Shown here: positions 19,741 to 28,835 of the stretch, one piece after another
How positions within the stretch are numbered: position 1 is the stretch's first letter
Layout: every line of letters starts with the position of its first letter
Program-made: the position numbers and the translations under genes
Origin: Streptomyces subrutilus
Lineage (GTDB): Bacteria > Actinomycetota > Actinomycetes > Streptomycetales > Streptomycetaceae
NCBI RefSeq assembly: GCF_008704535.1
Contig: NZ_CP023701.1
Span: forward strand, 1,674,001-1,738,000
DNA: 64,000 nt
Direction: 5' to 3'
Notes under the pieces: generated by a model
Database searches by the model: none
Told to the model about the DNA's origin: nothing
What the model saw: only the letters and a program-made list of their open reading frames with translations

Positions 19741-20293
19741 GGTCGGTCCCCGTCATCGTGGGGGACCGAACCACTGGCCCGAGCCGTTCGGGGACCGTCC
19801 CCATCCAGGTCCCGTCCCCGCCCCAATCACGGTCCCCCAACCCGGTCCCGTCCCGGTCGCGGTCCCGGTCCCCGTCCCAGTCACGGTCCCCGTCCCGGTC
19901 CCGTCCCCGGCTGGCAGCGGCCTCCCCCAAGAGGGGACCGACAGCAGTCGAGCGGGGACCGTCCCCTTGATTGCGCTGCGCGCGTCGGGCACCACGGGGA
20001 CCGGTCCCCAACTCTGTTTCCGCAGGTCAACCCCCTGATATCCCCCGACTCAGTGGCGACCGTCCCCACGGTCCCCGCCATCCGGGACCGACCTTCGACG
20101 GTTCGGGGACCGTCAAGTCACGACGTCGGGGACCGTCCCCACCCACGACTACGGGGACCGAGACGGGACCGGTCCCCCACACCCATGCCGCTGGGGACCG
20201 AGAGCCTCCCGAATCCGGGACCGTCCCGCCCGGTCCCCGGACAGCGCCGACAGCATCTCGCGTCACCAGCGAGCGGTCCCCCAACCGGTCGAC
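19741..20293. repeat. GGGGACCG/CGGTCCCC iteron field, candidate origin
   Basis: About 550 bases contain more than 20 GGGACC or GGTCCC units in both orientations, several as full GGGGACCGTCCCC palindromes (19790-19802 and near 19958, 20128). It lies directly after the replication genes and before mobC. Dense repeated palindromes next to an initiator suggest a replication origin or Rep-binding field. Reading frames through it are low-complexity and not convincing genes. Confidence 0.65.
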
Positions 20294-20345
20294 CCCGCCC
20301 AACAGCCCCTTCACACGACCAGCCTCTACCTCTTCAAGGACACGC

Positions 20346-21008
20346 ATGCACAACCCACCGCACGACCGTCCCACCCACGACGATCACATGCCCTCGCTTC
20401 CAGCCTCAGGAGGAGCAAGTTGTACCCAGAGCATTGCTCCCGTCGGGAGCAATGCTCTGGGCTCCCCCGCCCCAGGGGTGGCGGGCGCGGACCGGCACCA
20501 GGGGGTGCCGGCCCTTCGGGATGCTGCCGAGGCCGTACCGCACCACGAATCGGAGGGACAGCACGCCTGCCACACCCCCCGCTGCACGCACACCGCCCCA
20601 ACGACATCGCACGTGCGCCAGCGTGAGCGCCTGCTCGCCGAGAAGAAGCGCATCCACCAGCCCAGTTGCCGCATGAACGACGATGAATTCCAGCTCCTCA
20701 CCCACGCCGCGGCTGCCTGCCGCATGAGCACCGCCGGGTTCCTCGCCCACTCTGCCCTGAAGGCCGCACGCGACCTCGAACACACCGAAGCCGAGATCGC
20801 CACCCACCGGGAGATGGTCAGAGAGCTGTTCGCGCTGCGCCGGGCCCTCGGCCAGATCGGCAACAACCTGAACCAGGTCGCCACCGTCTTGAACTCCGGC
20901 GCCGACGCCCCGCACGCCAAGGCGGTCCTCGACGCCGTCCAGCGGACCGCCGAGCGCGTGGACGGCTTCACCCAGCGATACGTAGAGACGGAGGCTCCCA
21001 CCGGATGA
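20346..21008 (+). CDS. mobC: MobC-like mobilization (relaxosome) protein
   Basis: The C-terminal 110 residues (MNDDEFQLLTHAAAACRMST to NNLNQVATVLNSG) match MobC/relaxosome accessory proteins: a ribbon-helix-helix N-terminal part and the RALGQIGNNLNQ helix. These proteins bind oriT and assist the relaxase. Two starts are possible: ATG 20346 with AAGGA six bases upstream, or GTG 20613, which begins closer to the conserved domain. The extra segment is Pro/His-rich and includes two hairpins, so it may be untranslated oriT. The stop overlaps the relaxase ATG by four bases. Confidence 0.75.
   Translation: MHNPPHDRPTHDDHMPSLPASGGASCTQSIAPVGSNALGSPAPGVAGADRHQGVPALRDAAEAVPHHESEGQHACHTPRCTHTAPTTSHVRQRERLLAEKKRIHQPSCRMNDDEFQLLTHAAAACRMSTAGFLAHSALKAARDLEHTEAEIATHREMVRELFALRRALGQIGNNLNQVATVLNSGADAPHAKAVLDAVQRTAERVDGFTQRYVETEAPTG
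20425..20511. other. paired hairpins, candidate oriT
   Basis: A 17-bp perfect stem with a three-base loop (20425-20461) is followed by CCGGCACC-AGGG-GGTGCCGG (20492-20511). Inverted repeats just before the conserved part of mobC and its relaxase are where an oriT is expected. No nic motif can be assigned by eye. Confidence 0.4.
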
Positions 21009-22719
21009 TCCCCCGCGTCCACAAGATGGGCACCCGCACCATCGGCCTGATCCGCTACCTCTACGGCCCCGGCACCCACGAGGAACACACCGACCCACAC
21101 CTCGTGGCGGCCTGGGACAGTCTCGTCCCCGACCCCGGACGCAACTCGAAAGCCACTTACGGGGACCTGCAAAGGCTCCTCGATCAGCCCGTCGAAGCCC
21201 TGCCCAAGTCGCGACGCCCCACCGAGCACGTATGGCACCTGTCCGTACGTGCCGCGCCCGAGGACCCGATCCTCAGCGACGAGCAGTGGGGCGACATCGC
21301 CCGCCGCATGGTCGCCGCCACTGGCATCGCCCCCGACGGCGACACCGCCGCCTGTCGCTGGGCAGCCGTCCGCCACGCCGACGACCACATCCACATCATC
21401 GCCACCACTGTCCGCGAGGACGGCCGCCGGCCCCGCCGCCACAACGAAGCCAAGCGCTCCCAGGCCGAAGCCCGTCTCATCGAAGCCGACTACGGCCTGC
21501 GCCGCCTCAACGCCGGTGACGGAACCGCAGCCCAGCGCCCCACCAGTGCCGAACACCACAAAGCCGACCGCCACCAGCGGGAACGCACCCCGAGGGAGGA
21601 ACTGCGCGAGAGCGTCCGACGCGCGGCGGCCGGCGCCCAGAGCGAGGAGGAGTTCTTCGACCGTCTCAGCCGTGCCGGTCTCCTCGTAAAGCGGCGCGTG
21701 GCGCCGTCCGGGGACCTCCTCGGCTACACCGTGGCCCTGCCCGACGACCGCAACAAGAACGGCGAACCCGTCTTCTACTCGGGATCCAAGCTCGCCCCCG
21801 ATCTCTCCCTGCCCCGTATCCGCGAACGCTGGACCCAACCGGCAGAATCCTCCTCGGACGAGGACGTCTCACCGGAGCTCCCCGCTCTCCCGCCGGTCAC
21901 CGGCCCTGCGTACGCCCGCCGCCGCGCCACCACTGCGACCTGGCAGGCACTGCTGCTCATCGAGCATGCCGACGAAGGCACGGCAGCAGCCCAGATCGCC
22001 GCTGCCGGGGAGGTCCTCGACGCCCTCGCCAAGACCTCCGCCGCCTACACCCACAGAGAACTCCGCGATGCAGCCTTCGCGTTCGAACGGGCCTCCCGCT
22101 CCCACGTCCGCGCCGTACGCGGGCACGACCACGCCCTGCGCCAGGCCGCGCACGACCTCGTCCACAGCGGACCAGCCCTCGGCCGCGGAGAGGACGGCGC
22201 CACCACCGCCATGCTCATCGACACCGCGTTCTTCCTCGTCACCGCGGCAGCGAACTGGCACGCCAGGAAGGACCACGCCCAGCAAGCAGAAGCAGCCCAC
22301 CAGGCCGCCGAACACCTGCGCGCCGCCACCTGCGCGCCGCCTACGAGATCGCGGCATCCCAGCCGATGTCCGTGCTCCACCAGCGAGGCCGCTCCCTGCC
22401 ACTGCAGCGACGACAAGCAGCCGTCCTACGCCAGGCGCTGCCCGAGATTGCCGAACAAGTTCTGGCCGAACCGGGCTGGCCCGCCCTGGCGGCCACCCTC
22501 GCCGATGCCCAGGCCGCAGGCCACAACCCAACCCACCTCCTCGCAGAAGCCACGCGGCATCGGGAGCTGGACAGCGCCACCTCCGTCAGCGACGTCCTCG
22601 TCTGGCGCCTCCGCCGTCTCGCGCACCTGCCTGCCGATCCCGCAGCATCACTCCCCCGGCACGCGCCGACCACACAACCGGCTCTGAAGGCCGCGAACAA
22701 CGCCTCCCGCCGGCGCTGA
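21005..22719 (+). pseudogene. relaxase/mobilization nuclease, C terminus frameshifted
   Basis: The N-terminal domain is a MobA/P-type relaxase: a candidate Tyr in LIRYLYGPGTHEEH, and the metal-binding HADDHIHIIATTVREDG (H-x-H). It should nick oriT and lead transfer. At 22314-22341 a 14-bp unit (ACCTGCGCGCCGCC) is tandemly duplicated. Removing one copy joins HLRAA to YEIAASQPMSVLHQRG and restores a frame ending at 22719. As it stands, the frame runs into non-native Pro/Arg-rich residues and ends at 22687. The relaxase domain itself is intact, so partial activity is possible. Confidence 0.75.
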
Positions 22720-22739
22720 CGGCATAACGCATCCGTCCG

Positions 22740-22795
22740 TACATAGCCGACGATCCCCGGTCAGCCAAACCGGGGTTTCTCCGGAGCATTGAAAA
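22740..22795. repeat. inverted repeat copy B flanking rep/mob block
   Basis: Bases 22747-22775 are the exact reverse complement of 17219-17247, with further similarity to about 22793. It lies just after the relaxase and may act as a terminator. The two copies bracket the whole replication/mobilization block. Confidence 0.75.
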
Positions 22796-22832
22796 CATCA
22801 CCACCGACTCCGTCCCGTAAGGAAACCCCCGC

Positions 22833-23205
22833 ATGCCCGAAACCGAACTGCGCATCGAAGTCATCGCCCTGCTGCTGGACGCTGACTTCAAGCTCCGGCC
22901 CGACACCAACACCTGGTCCCACAGTGACGGACGCCCCTTCACCCGGGCTGAACAGGCCACCGCCTTCCAGGCAACGCGTGCCGAACTCGAAGCCACGGCA
23001 GCGCTGAGCGCCCGCTGCCCTCAAGCAGAACACCGCCGCGCAGGCCCTCATCGAGCTCTTGCACTCGTACTTCGCCCGGCGCCCCGAAGCCCACATGGTG
23101 ATGGACGTAATCCCGCACATGACAGAGGAAGACCGCACCGAGTACGAGCGCCTGTGCGCCATCGCCGCTCCGGATGGCGGCATATACCTCCCCTACGAAG
23201 CCTGA
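22833..23205 (+). pseudogene. small element-borne hypothetical protein, frameshifted
   Basis: The frame starts MPETELRIEVIALLLDADFK with AAGGAAA eight bases upstream and reads well to about 23015. It then loses sense, while another frame continues LKQNTAAQALIELLHSYFAR through MTEEDRTEYERLCAIAAPDG and ends at 23205. One extra base near 23017 (GCC-C-GCT) explains the shift. The intact product would be about 123 residues. Function is unknown. Confidence 0.55.
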
Positions 23206-23315
23206 CGGGCCCGGAACAGCACTCTGCGACCGGAGACCGGGTACCTCCCGGTCTCCGGTCGCAGGTGTTCCCGATGCGCACGTCCGGCAGGTCCTACCCA
23301 CTGGCAGTCGCAGGA

Positions 23316-23870
23316 TCAGTGGTGGGCGGCCCCTGCCGCCAGCAACGGAGCCAGGAGGTCAACGGCTTCCTCCCAGCGGAAGCGGTCGGCACCGCCGCCG
23401 GACTTCGGGCGGTGAGGCTCGTAGCTGCCGACCAGAACACCCATCTCGCGCAGCTCGGCGAGGCTGCGCTGGTACGCGCGGTGGGCCGCGAGGGCGGTGT
23501 TCACGTAGGGCAGGACGGCGGTGGGGATGCCCATCCCCGGAGCCTCGCAGAGGATGCCGAGGGCGAGGTTGTCCGCGAAGCCAGCCGCCCACTTGTTGAC
23601 CGTATTGAAGGTGGCCGGGGCTACGGCGATCACATCGGCGGGCGGGAAGGATCGTGCGTCCCCCGGCGCGCGCCAGGCGGAGCGGACGGGGAAACCGGTC
23701 CGCTCCTCGACCGCGGCGACGTCGAGGAAGGGAAGCCCCTGCGGGGTGGCGACGACGCCGACGCCCCAGCTCCGCCCGTGCGCGGCGTCGATCAGCTTGC
23801 CCACGTCGCCCGCGATCCCGGCCGCGCAGACGACGACGTACAGGAAGGGCTTGCGCTGCGGCTCGGTCAC
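23316..23870 (-). CDS. flavoprotein of the HFCD/PPC-decarboxylase family
   Basis: A 184-residue flavin-binding protein. It has an N-terminal VVVCAAGIAGDV strand-loop, the central PADVIAVAPATFNTVNKWAAGFADNL, which corresponds to the PANxxxK motif of HFCD flavoproteins, and a substrate-loop-like TAVLPYVN. Family members decarboxylate cysteine-containing substrates or act as flavin-dependent modifying enzymes. The GTG start overlaps the upstream XRE/TPR gene stop by four bases, so it is in that operon. Its partner substrate is unknown. Confidence 0.75.
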   Translation of the reverse strand: MTEPQRKPFLYVVVCAAGIAGDVGKLIDAAHGRSWGVGVVATPQGLPFLDVAAVEERTGFPVRSAWRAPGDARSFPPADVIAVAPATFNTVNKWAAGFADNLALGILCEAPGMGIPTAVLPYVNTALAAHRAYQRSLAELREMGVLVGSYEPHRPKSGGGADRFRWEEAVDLLAPLLAAGAAHH

Positions 23871-25144
23871 GCGGGTACTCCCAGTCGGCGGCTGAAGTGG
23901 TGGAGCTCTGGCAGCGTACGCCGACGGTCTCGGGCTGCCATGTCGGCGACCAGGTCCCGGACGGCTGGTCGCCGTACGTCCTGGGCTGCGCAGGTCTCCG
24001 CGATCCGCAGGGCCTGGTAGCCGTCGGCCAGGCGGCCCTGCTGTGCGTAGGCACGGGCGGCTTCCACCCATAGGGCGGCCCGGCGCTCGGGCACCGGGAT
24101 GTGGCGGCGCATGAGCGGACGGGCGATGTCGATGGCGACGCCCGCGTCACCGAAGGACACGGCCGCGCTGACCTCGTGGAGGGCCACGTTGGTGGGGCTG
24201 AAGTTGGCCCAGGCGTCGGGGTGGTCTAGAGCGACGTACTTCGCAACCTCCTTGGCCTCGGCCAGGAACTCTGCGGTGGCAGCACGGTCCCCGGCCCTGC
24301 TGGCAGCCGTGACTCCGCGCAGTAGCAGCAACCCGAGCACGGAGAGGTGGTGGTGGGGCTGCCGGTCGTACGCACCGGCGAGTTGTGAAGCCGTGTGCTT
24401 GATCAGCGTGACGGCCTGGCCGGCGTGCTGTTCGCGGACCAGGACGTGTGCGTGGAGGCGAACGCTGGCAGCGAGGACGAGTGGATCACCCGAGCGTTCG
24501 GCCTCGGCCATCGCGCGCCCGACGGCGAGCCACGCCGTGCCGGGGTCTCCCTGCTTGAGCAGGAGGCTGGCCGAGGTCTGGTAGGCCGTGGCCAGGAAGC
24601 GGGGAAGCTCCTCGGCCTGCGGGGAGTCGGCGATGCAGTGGCGGAGATCGGTGATCAGACCGGGAAGGGTCCGCTCCAGCTCCGCGTAGTCGCACGTGCT
24701 CCAGAGGCGCCGGATGGCCGTGGCCCGGTTTCGTAGTTCCCCGGACTCCGGCGCTTCCGTCGTCGGAGTCGTCGGCATCCCGGGTAGGAGTGCCTGGACG
24801 AGCGCGGGGTGCGCAGCCGTCGGCGTGACCGAGGCTGTGAGTGCGGTGACGCTGGCGGCAAGGAAGGTACGGCGGCGCAGCATTTCCTCTGTCTCCGGAT
24901 CGTGGGGATCGGCTTCCGGGGCGGCCTCCGCCAGACCGAGTCGGGCCGGAGGAATGCGCAGGACGCGGGCGACGTCGCGCAGGACCCGGATGTCGTCCGT
25001 TCCGCGTCCGCCCTCCAGTCGGCTGATCTTCGACTGGTGATATCCCAGCTCGCTGGCCACGTCCGCTTGTGAGCGGCCCTGTAAGACCCGAGCCCGGCGG
25101 ATCAGTTCACCGATCCGGTGCACCTCGCCCTGCGTGTCGACCAT
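23867..25144 (-). CDS. XRE helix-turn-helix regulator with TPR-like domain
   Basis: About 425 residues. An N-terminal XRE HTH (IGELIRRARVLQGRSQADVASELGYHQSKISRLEGG) is followed by a short linker with a hydrophobic segment (FLAASVTALTASVTPTAA) and a long all-helical region typical of TPR-type signal-sensing regulators of Streptomyces. The ATG encoding MVDTQGEVHR is preferred; an earlier start at 25204 adds an unusual N terminus. It is divergent from the HATPase-to-hydrolase operon and is the likely regulator of both directions. Confidence 0.82.
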   Translation of the reverse strand: MVDTQGEVHRIGELIRRARVLQGRSQADVASELGYHQSKISRLEGGRGTDDIRVLRDVARVLRIPPARLGLAEAAPEADPHDPETEEMLRRRTFLAASVTALTASVTPTAAHPALVQALLPGMPTTPTTEAPESGELRNRATAIRRLWSTCDYAELERTLPGLITDLRHCIADSPQAEELPRFLATAYQTSASLLLKQGDPGTAWLAVGRAMAEAERSGDPLVLAASVRLHAHVLVREQHAGQAVTLIKHTASQLAGAYDRQPHHHLSVLGLLLLRGVTAASRAGDRAATAEFLAEAKEVAKYVALDHPDAWANFSPTNVALHEVSAAVSFGDAGVAIDIARPLMRRHIPVPERRAALWVEAARAYAQQGRLADGYQALRIAETCAAQDVRRPAVRDLVADMAARDRRRTLPELHHFSRRLGVPA

Positions 25145-25217
25145 CTCCGCCACGGCCCCTTCTGCCGAGACCGATCCTGCCTGCTCAACCGAGCCTAGCT
25201 GCAACGAACTTGCCTGC

Positions 25218-25234
25218 CATGCACAACGTGCATG
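25218..25234. promoter_or_regulatory. palindrome in the divergent promoter region
   Basis: CATGCAC-AAC-GTGCATG is a perfect 7-bp-arm dyad between the XRE/TPR gene and the divergent operon. It is a good candidate operator for that regulator. Confidence 0.5.
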
Positions 25235-25320
25235 AACGATGCAGGGGCTGCGCGGCCCGTCGCGCAGCCGCCTCCTGACCCGCTTGCCTGGTGGAACCGC
25301 ACCCCTCCAGGAGGCTGCTC

Positions 25321-25761
25321 ATGGAAGTGCACGAGGTCACGCTGACCGTCACGAGTACGCCCGAGGGCGCCGCTCGTGCCCGGCACCAGGTGATGAACGA
25401 GATCAGGGGCTGGCGCTCGGTCATCGGCACCGACGGCATGTGCGTGGCAGAGGTCGTGGCCGGCGAACTACTGGCGAACGTCGTTCAGCACACGGGAAAC
25501 GAAGCTGCTTCCGTAACCGCTCGCCTGCGCGGCAGCCGACTGCGCTTCGAGGTCCGCGACCGGAGTTCCGTCCTCCCCCACGCACGCCCACCCCGTACGG
25601 ACGCCGAGGACGGCCGCGGGCTGCTGATCATCGACGCTCTCGCCGATCGGCACGGCGTCGACCACAGCGTCGGCGGCAAGTCCTGCTGGGCCGAGCTCGA
25701 TCTGCCCGCACCCATCTCGGTCACGCCGTCCATCACGCAACCTCCCTTGCAAAGGAGTTGA
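25321..25761 (+). CDS. HATPase_c (anti-sigma/RsbW-like) ATP-binding protein
   Basis: A 146-residue GHKL ATPase domain protein. The N-box is VAEVVAGELLANVVQHTG, and the G-box region is DGRGLLIIDALADRHGV. Stand-alone domains of this type in Streptomyces are anti-sigma-factor-like kinases. ATG at 25321 has AGGAGG six bases before it. It begins the rightward operon, four bases before the MurA-like gene, and may be a regulator of it. Confidence 0.8.
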   Translation: MEVHEVTLTVTSTPEGAARARHQVMNEIRGWRSVIGTDGMCVAEVVAGELLANVVQHTGNEAASVTARLRGSRLRFEVRDRSSVLPHARPPRTDAEDGRGLLIIDALADRHGVDHSVGGKSCWAELDLPAPISVTPSITQPPLQRS

Positions 25762-25765
25762 ACGC

Positions 25766-27085
25766 ATGGCACCCCATCGAGCTCTTGCGACGAGCGCGGA
25801 GGTCATCGCCGTACGTCCGGGGAGTCCCCTCTCCGGTTCGGTCAGCGTCGACGGCTCCAAGAACGCCGCCCTGCCGCTGCTGGCCGCCGCAGCAGCCGTG
25901 CGCCGGACCGTCCAGCTGGAGAACGTCCCCGCCAGCGCCGACGTCCACTGGATGCTCACCTTGATCCAAGGGGCGGGCTGGCACGCCGCCCGGGCCGTGG
26001 GACGGCCCGACAGCGTGGTGATCATGCCCCCTGACGGCGTACCCGCGGAACCCGACCTTGCCCCGGCCGCACGGATCCGCGCGTCGTACTACCTGGTGCC
26101 CGCACTCCTCGCCCTACAGGGGAACGCCCGGCTGCCCTGGCCCGGAGGATGCAGGATCGGGGAGCGCGGCATGGACCTGCACTTCAAGGTGTACGAGGCG
26201 TTCGGTGACCGTGTCGCCGTCCATGACGAGGGCTATGCCATCAAGGCCGGTCGACCCACCACCGGGACGGTCTCCCACACGTTGCCGTTCCGGTCGCGCG
26301 GTGCGACGGTCGTTGCCGTCCTGCGTGCGGTCGTCGCGGGCCGTGCGCTGCGCCTCGGTCGGCCGAACCTGTCGCCGGAAGTCCTCGCCGTGCTGGACGC
26401 CCTGCGCTCGGCGGGATGGGAGGCCCGAGCCGGCGAACAGGTCCTGGACCTGAGCCCGGCAGCGGCATCACCGGCCGAGGCTCCGGCTTGGCGCGTACCA
26501 GGCGACAAGATCGAGGCAGGCACCCTGGCCTGCGCCGTCGCCGCCACCGGTGGGACCGCGCGCATCGAGGGCGTCCAAGGTCGGGATGTGGTGCCGTTGC
26601 AGGAAGCCCTGCAACGGCTGGGCATCCCCACCTCTGTACGGGAGGACGTCCTCCTGGTCGACGGGAGCGCCGCCCGGCCCACAGGTCGTCCCCTTCGCGC
26701 CATCGCCACACTCGCCACCGGCGGCCTGGACGCCGATTTCGAACCTCCCCTGATGGCACTGGCTCTCGGCCAGCCCGGCACACACCTCTTCGCCGACTCC
26801 ATCAACCCCGGCCGCCACGGGAACCTGCTGCCCCAGCTGGCCCGGCTCGGAGCGAAGATCGAGGAGATCTCCCCCACCGAATGCCGGCTGACCGGCCCGC
26901 AACGCCTCACCGGAGCCGGGGTAGAGGCCACCGACATCCGCACCGGCTCCGCGCTCATGGTCGCCGCCCTGACCGCCCGCGGCATCACCACCCTCGGCGG
27001 AGTCGACCAGCTCCGCCGCGGCCACGCCGACCTGCCCGGCAAGCTCCTCCACCTCGGCGCCGACATCTGCGAGGTCGCGCCATGA
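25766..27085 (+). CDS. MurA/EPSP-family enolpyruvyl transferase
   Basis: A 439-residue enolpyruvyl transferase homologous to UDP-GlcNAc 1-carboxyvinyltransferase. It has the substrate Lys in VDGSKNAALPLLAAA and the PEP-reactive Cys in WPGGCRIGERGMDLH (Cys and the Arg five residues on match MurA C115/R120). The MurA fosfomycin-loop context is altered, and the segment around the catalytic Asp is GLDADFEPP, unlike housekeeping MurA. It is therefore probably a specialised enzyme acting on another nucleotide or sugar. It is coupled by a four-base overlap to the metallophosphatase. Confidence 0.8.
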   Translation: MAPHRALATSAEVIAVRPGSPLSGSVSVDGSKNAALPLLAAAAAVRRTVQLENVPASADVHWMLTLIQGAGWHAARAVGRPDSVVIMPPDGVPAEPDLAPAARIRASYYLVPALLALQGNARLPWPGGCRIGERGMDLHFKVYEAFGDRVAVHDEGYAIKAGRPTTGTVSHTLPFRSRGATVVAVLRAVVAGRALRLGRPNLSPEVLAVLDALRSAGWEARAGEQVLDLSPAAASPAEAPAWRVPGDKIEAGTLACAVAATGGTARIEGVQGRDVVPLQEALQRLGIPTSVREDVLLVDGSAARPTGRPLRAIATLATGGLDADFEPPLMALALGQPGTHLFADSINPGRHGNLLPQLARLGAKIEEISPTECRLTGPQRLTGAGVEATDIRTGSALMVAALTARGITTLGGVDQLRRGHADLPGKLLHLGADICEVAP

Positions 27086-28302
27086 CCGCGGCCCGTTCCC
27101 TACGACAGATCATGGCCACCACCGACGTCCACTCCACCCTCGGCGCCGACGGCCCGCTGCTCGGGCACCTCCACCAGGCGCGCACGGACAGCCTGCTGGT
27201 GGACTGCGGCGACTTCTTCGAGGGCACCGGGTACTACCGCCTCGGCCGGGGCCGACTCGAACAGGACATCCTGCTCGCCCTGTACGACGTCGTCGCTCCC
27301 GGGAACCACGGCTGGCCGCACTACTTCGAGGCTGGCCTCCACCAGCGGACCGTATGCGCCAACGTCGTCGAGGACTCCACCGGCAACGCGCTCTTCCGAC
27401 GTCTGCGCATCGTGGACATCGCGGGCCGAAGAACCGCCGTCACGGCCGTGATAGGCCTGCAGGCGTTCAACTCGATCCCGGCCGGGCAGCGGTCCGCCCA
27501 CCGCGTCACCGACCCCGTCCAGACTCTGCGCGAACTGATGCTCGCGCACCACCACGAGGTCGACTCCTGGGTCCTCCTCAGCCACTCCGGCTTCGAGCAG
27601 GACCTCCAGCTCGCCGAGGCGTGCCCTTTCCTCGACGTGGTCTTCGCCGGCCACTGCCACAGCGAACACACCGGACCCGAACGGGTCGGCAGCACCATCG
27701 TGCTCAAGGGGCAGGAACTCGCCGTCGGCTACGCAGTCGCCGAGCGCTCCCCCGAAGGCTGGGTCGGACGGACCGCCCGTTTCCCCGACACCTCGGGATC
27801 CGTCCTACCGACCGCGTTGGCCTCCGTCCGTCAACAGATCGCCTCCATCGACGCACAGCTGGCCGAGCCGCTGGGACGTCTCGTCGCGCCCTATCGGAAC
27901 AAGCCGCTCGACCGCCACGCCCTGCTCCGAGAACTGGCCGACCGGCTGCGCAGCGGACTGGGTAGCGAGGCCGTCGTCCTCAACGAGACCGCCGTGCGCA
28001 CGACGCTGCTCGGCGAAGTCCTCACCGCCGGAGATCTGCTGGCCATCGAGCCGTTCGACAACAGCCTGGTCGAGGCCCAGGTCGCGCTGGCCTTCCGTAG
28101 CGACCCCGCTGCACTGCTGACTCACCTCACCGAGCCGGCGGGACCCCTGATCACCTCCCCCGATCCGCTTCCCGCCGGCCTGGCGAGCGTGCTGACCACC
28201 GACTACCTCGCCGACACCTGTCTCGGCAGCCGAGCCCAGCCCTCGGGCCTCAGCCTCGGCTCGGCGATCCGGAGCATCCTGACCAACGGAGACGACCAGT
28301 GA
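27082..28302 (+). CDS. 5'-nucleotidase-like metallophosphatase
   Basis: A 406-residue calcineurin-like phosphoesterase. It has TTDVHSTLG (D-x-H), DCGDFFEG, APGNHGWP (GNH) and FAGHCHSEH (GHxH), all in order, followed by a C-terminal domain resembling the 5'-nucleotidase C domain (NETAVRTTLLGEVLTAGDLLAIEPFDN). It probably removes phosphate from a nucleotide product of the pathway. No signal peptide is seen. The ATG overlaps the MurA-like stop by four bases. Confidence 0.85.
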   Translation: MTAARSLRQIMATTDVHSTLGADGPLLGHLHQARTDSLLVDCGDFFEGTGYYRLGRGRLEQDILLALYDVVAPGNHGWPHYFEAGLHQRTVCANVVEDSTGNALFRRLRIVDIAGRRTAVTAVIGLQAFNSIPAGQRSAHRVTDPVQTLRELMLAHHHEVDSWVLLSHSGFEQDLQLAEACPFLDVVFAGHCHSEHTGPERVGSTIVLKGQELAVGYAVAERSPEGWVGRTARFPDTSGSVLPTALASVRQQIASIDAQLAEPLGRLVAPYRNKPLDRHALLRELADRLRSGLGSEAVVLNETAVRTTLLGEVLTAGDLLAIEPFDNSLVEAQVALAFRSDPAALLTHLTEPAGPLITSPDPLPAGLASVLTTDYLADTCLGSRAQPSGLSLGSAIRSILTNGDDQ

Positions 28303-28835
28303 TCCTCACCGGACCCGAGATCACCTCCGCCTCGAAGGACGGACTGCTGCGCATCTCCCCCTTCATTCCGACCCAGGTCAATCCGAACAGCTACAACGTC
28401 CGCCTGGGCGGGACCCTGCTCATCTACACCGACCAGGTACTCGACACCCACCGCCCGAACCCCACCCGCCGCACAGAGATCGGCGACGACGGCCACGTCC
28501 TGCAGCCCGGCGAGCTGTACCTCGGCCACACCTTGGAGGAAGTGGGATCCGACCTCTTCGTCCCCCTGCTCTTCGGCCGTTCCTCCGTCGGCCGACTGGG
28601 GCTCTTCGTCGAGATCACCGCACCCATCGGTGACATCGGCTTCCACGGCCAGTGGACGCTGATGCTCACCCCGACCCGCCCCGTGCGCGTCTACGCCGGG
28701 ATGAAGATCGGGCAGATCATGTTCTTCGTCTCCGAGGGCGCCATCGACCTGTACGAGGGCAAGTACCAGGCGGCCTCCGGGCCTCAGCCCTCCTCCTACT
28801 GGCGCGACCTCGACGCCACGGCGGTGACCGCGTGA
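28299..28835 (+). CDS. dCTP-deaminase-like protein 1 (catalytic Glu replaced)
   Basis: A 178-residue dCTP deaminase/dUTPase-fold protein (MILTGPEITS, then NPNSYNVRLGGTL). The phosphate/substrate motif GRSSVGRLG (residues 93-101) keeps the Ser and Arg equivalent to E. coli Dcd S111 and R115. The position 23 residues on, the catalytic Glu138 of E. coli, is Met122 (WTLML). Deamination by a homotrimer is therefore unlikely. GTG start, four-base overlaps on both sides. Its paralogue is next. Confidence 0.8.
   Translation: MILTGPEITSASKDGLLRISPFIPTQVNPNSYNVRLGGTLLIYTDQVLDTHRPNPTRRTEIGDDGHVLQPGELYLGHTLEEVGSDLFVPLLFGRSSVGRLGLFVEITAPIGDIGFHGQWTLMLTPTRPVRVYAGMKIGQIMFFVSEGAIDLYEGKYQAASGPQPSSYWRDLDATAVTA

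Noticed and set aside
19741..20345. Long open frames run through the GGGGACCG repeat field.
   Set aside because: They are open only because of GC bias and repeat composition, have Pro/Arg/Ser-rich translations, and show no domain or ribosome site.
22339..22687. Pro/Ser/Arg-rich tail of the relaxase taken as a real domain.
   Set aside because: It starts exactly at the 14-bp duplication, and the alternative frame gives a normal helical C terminus.
17291..23205. Looked for an FtsK/SpoIIIE-like TraB transfer gene.
   Set aside because: No protein with such an ATPase was found anywhere between 13.9 and 49.3 kb. The transfer genes present are MobC and a relaxase.
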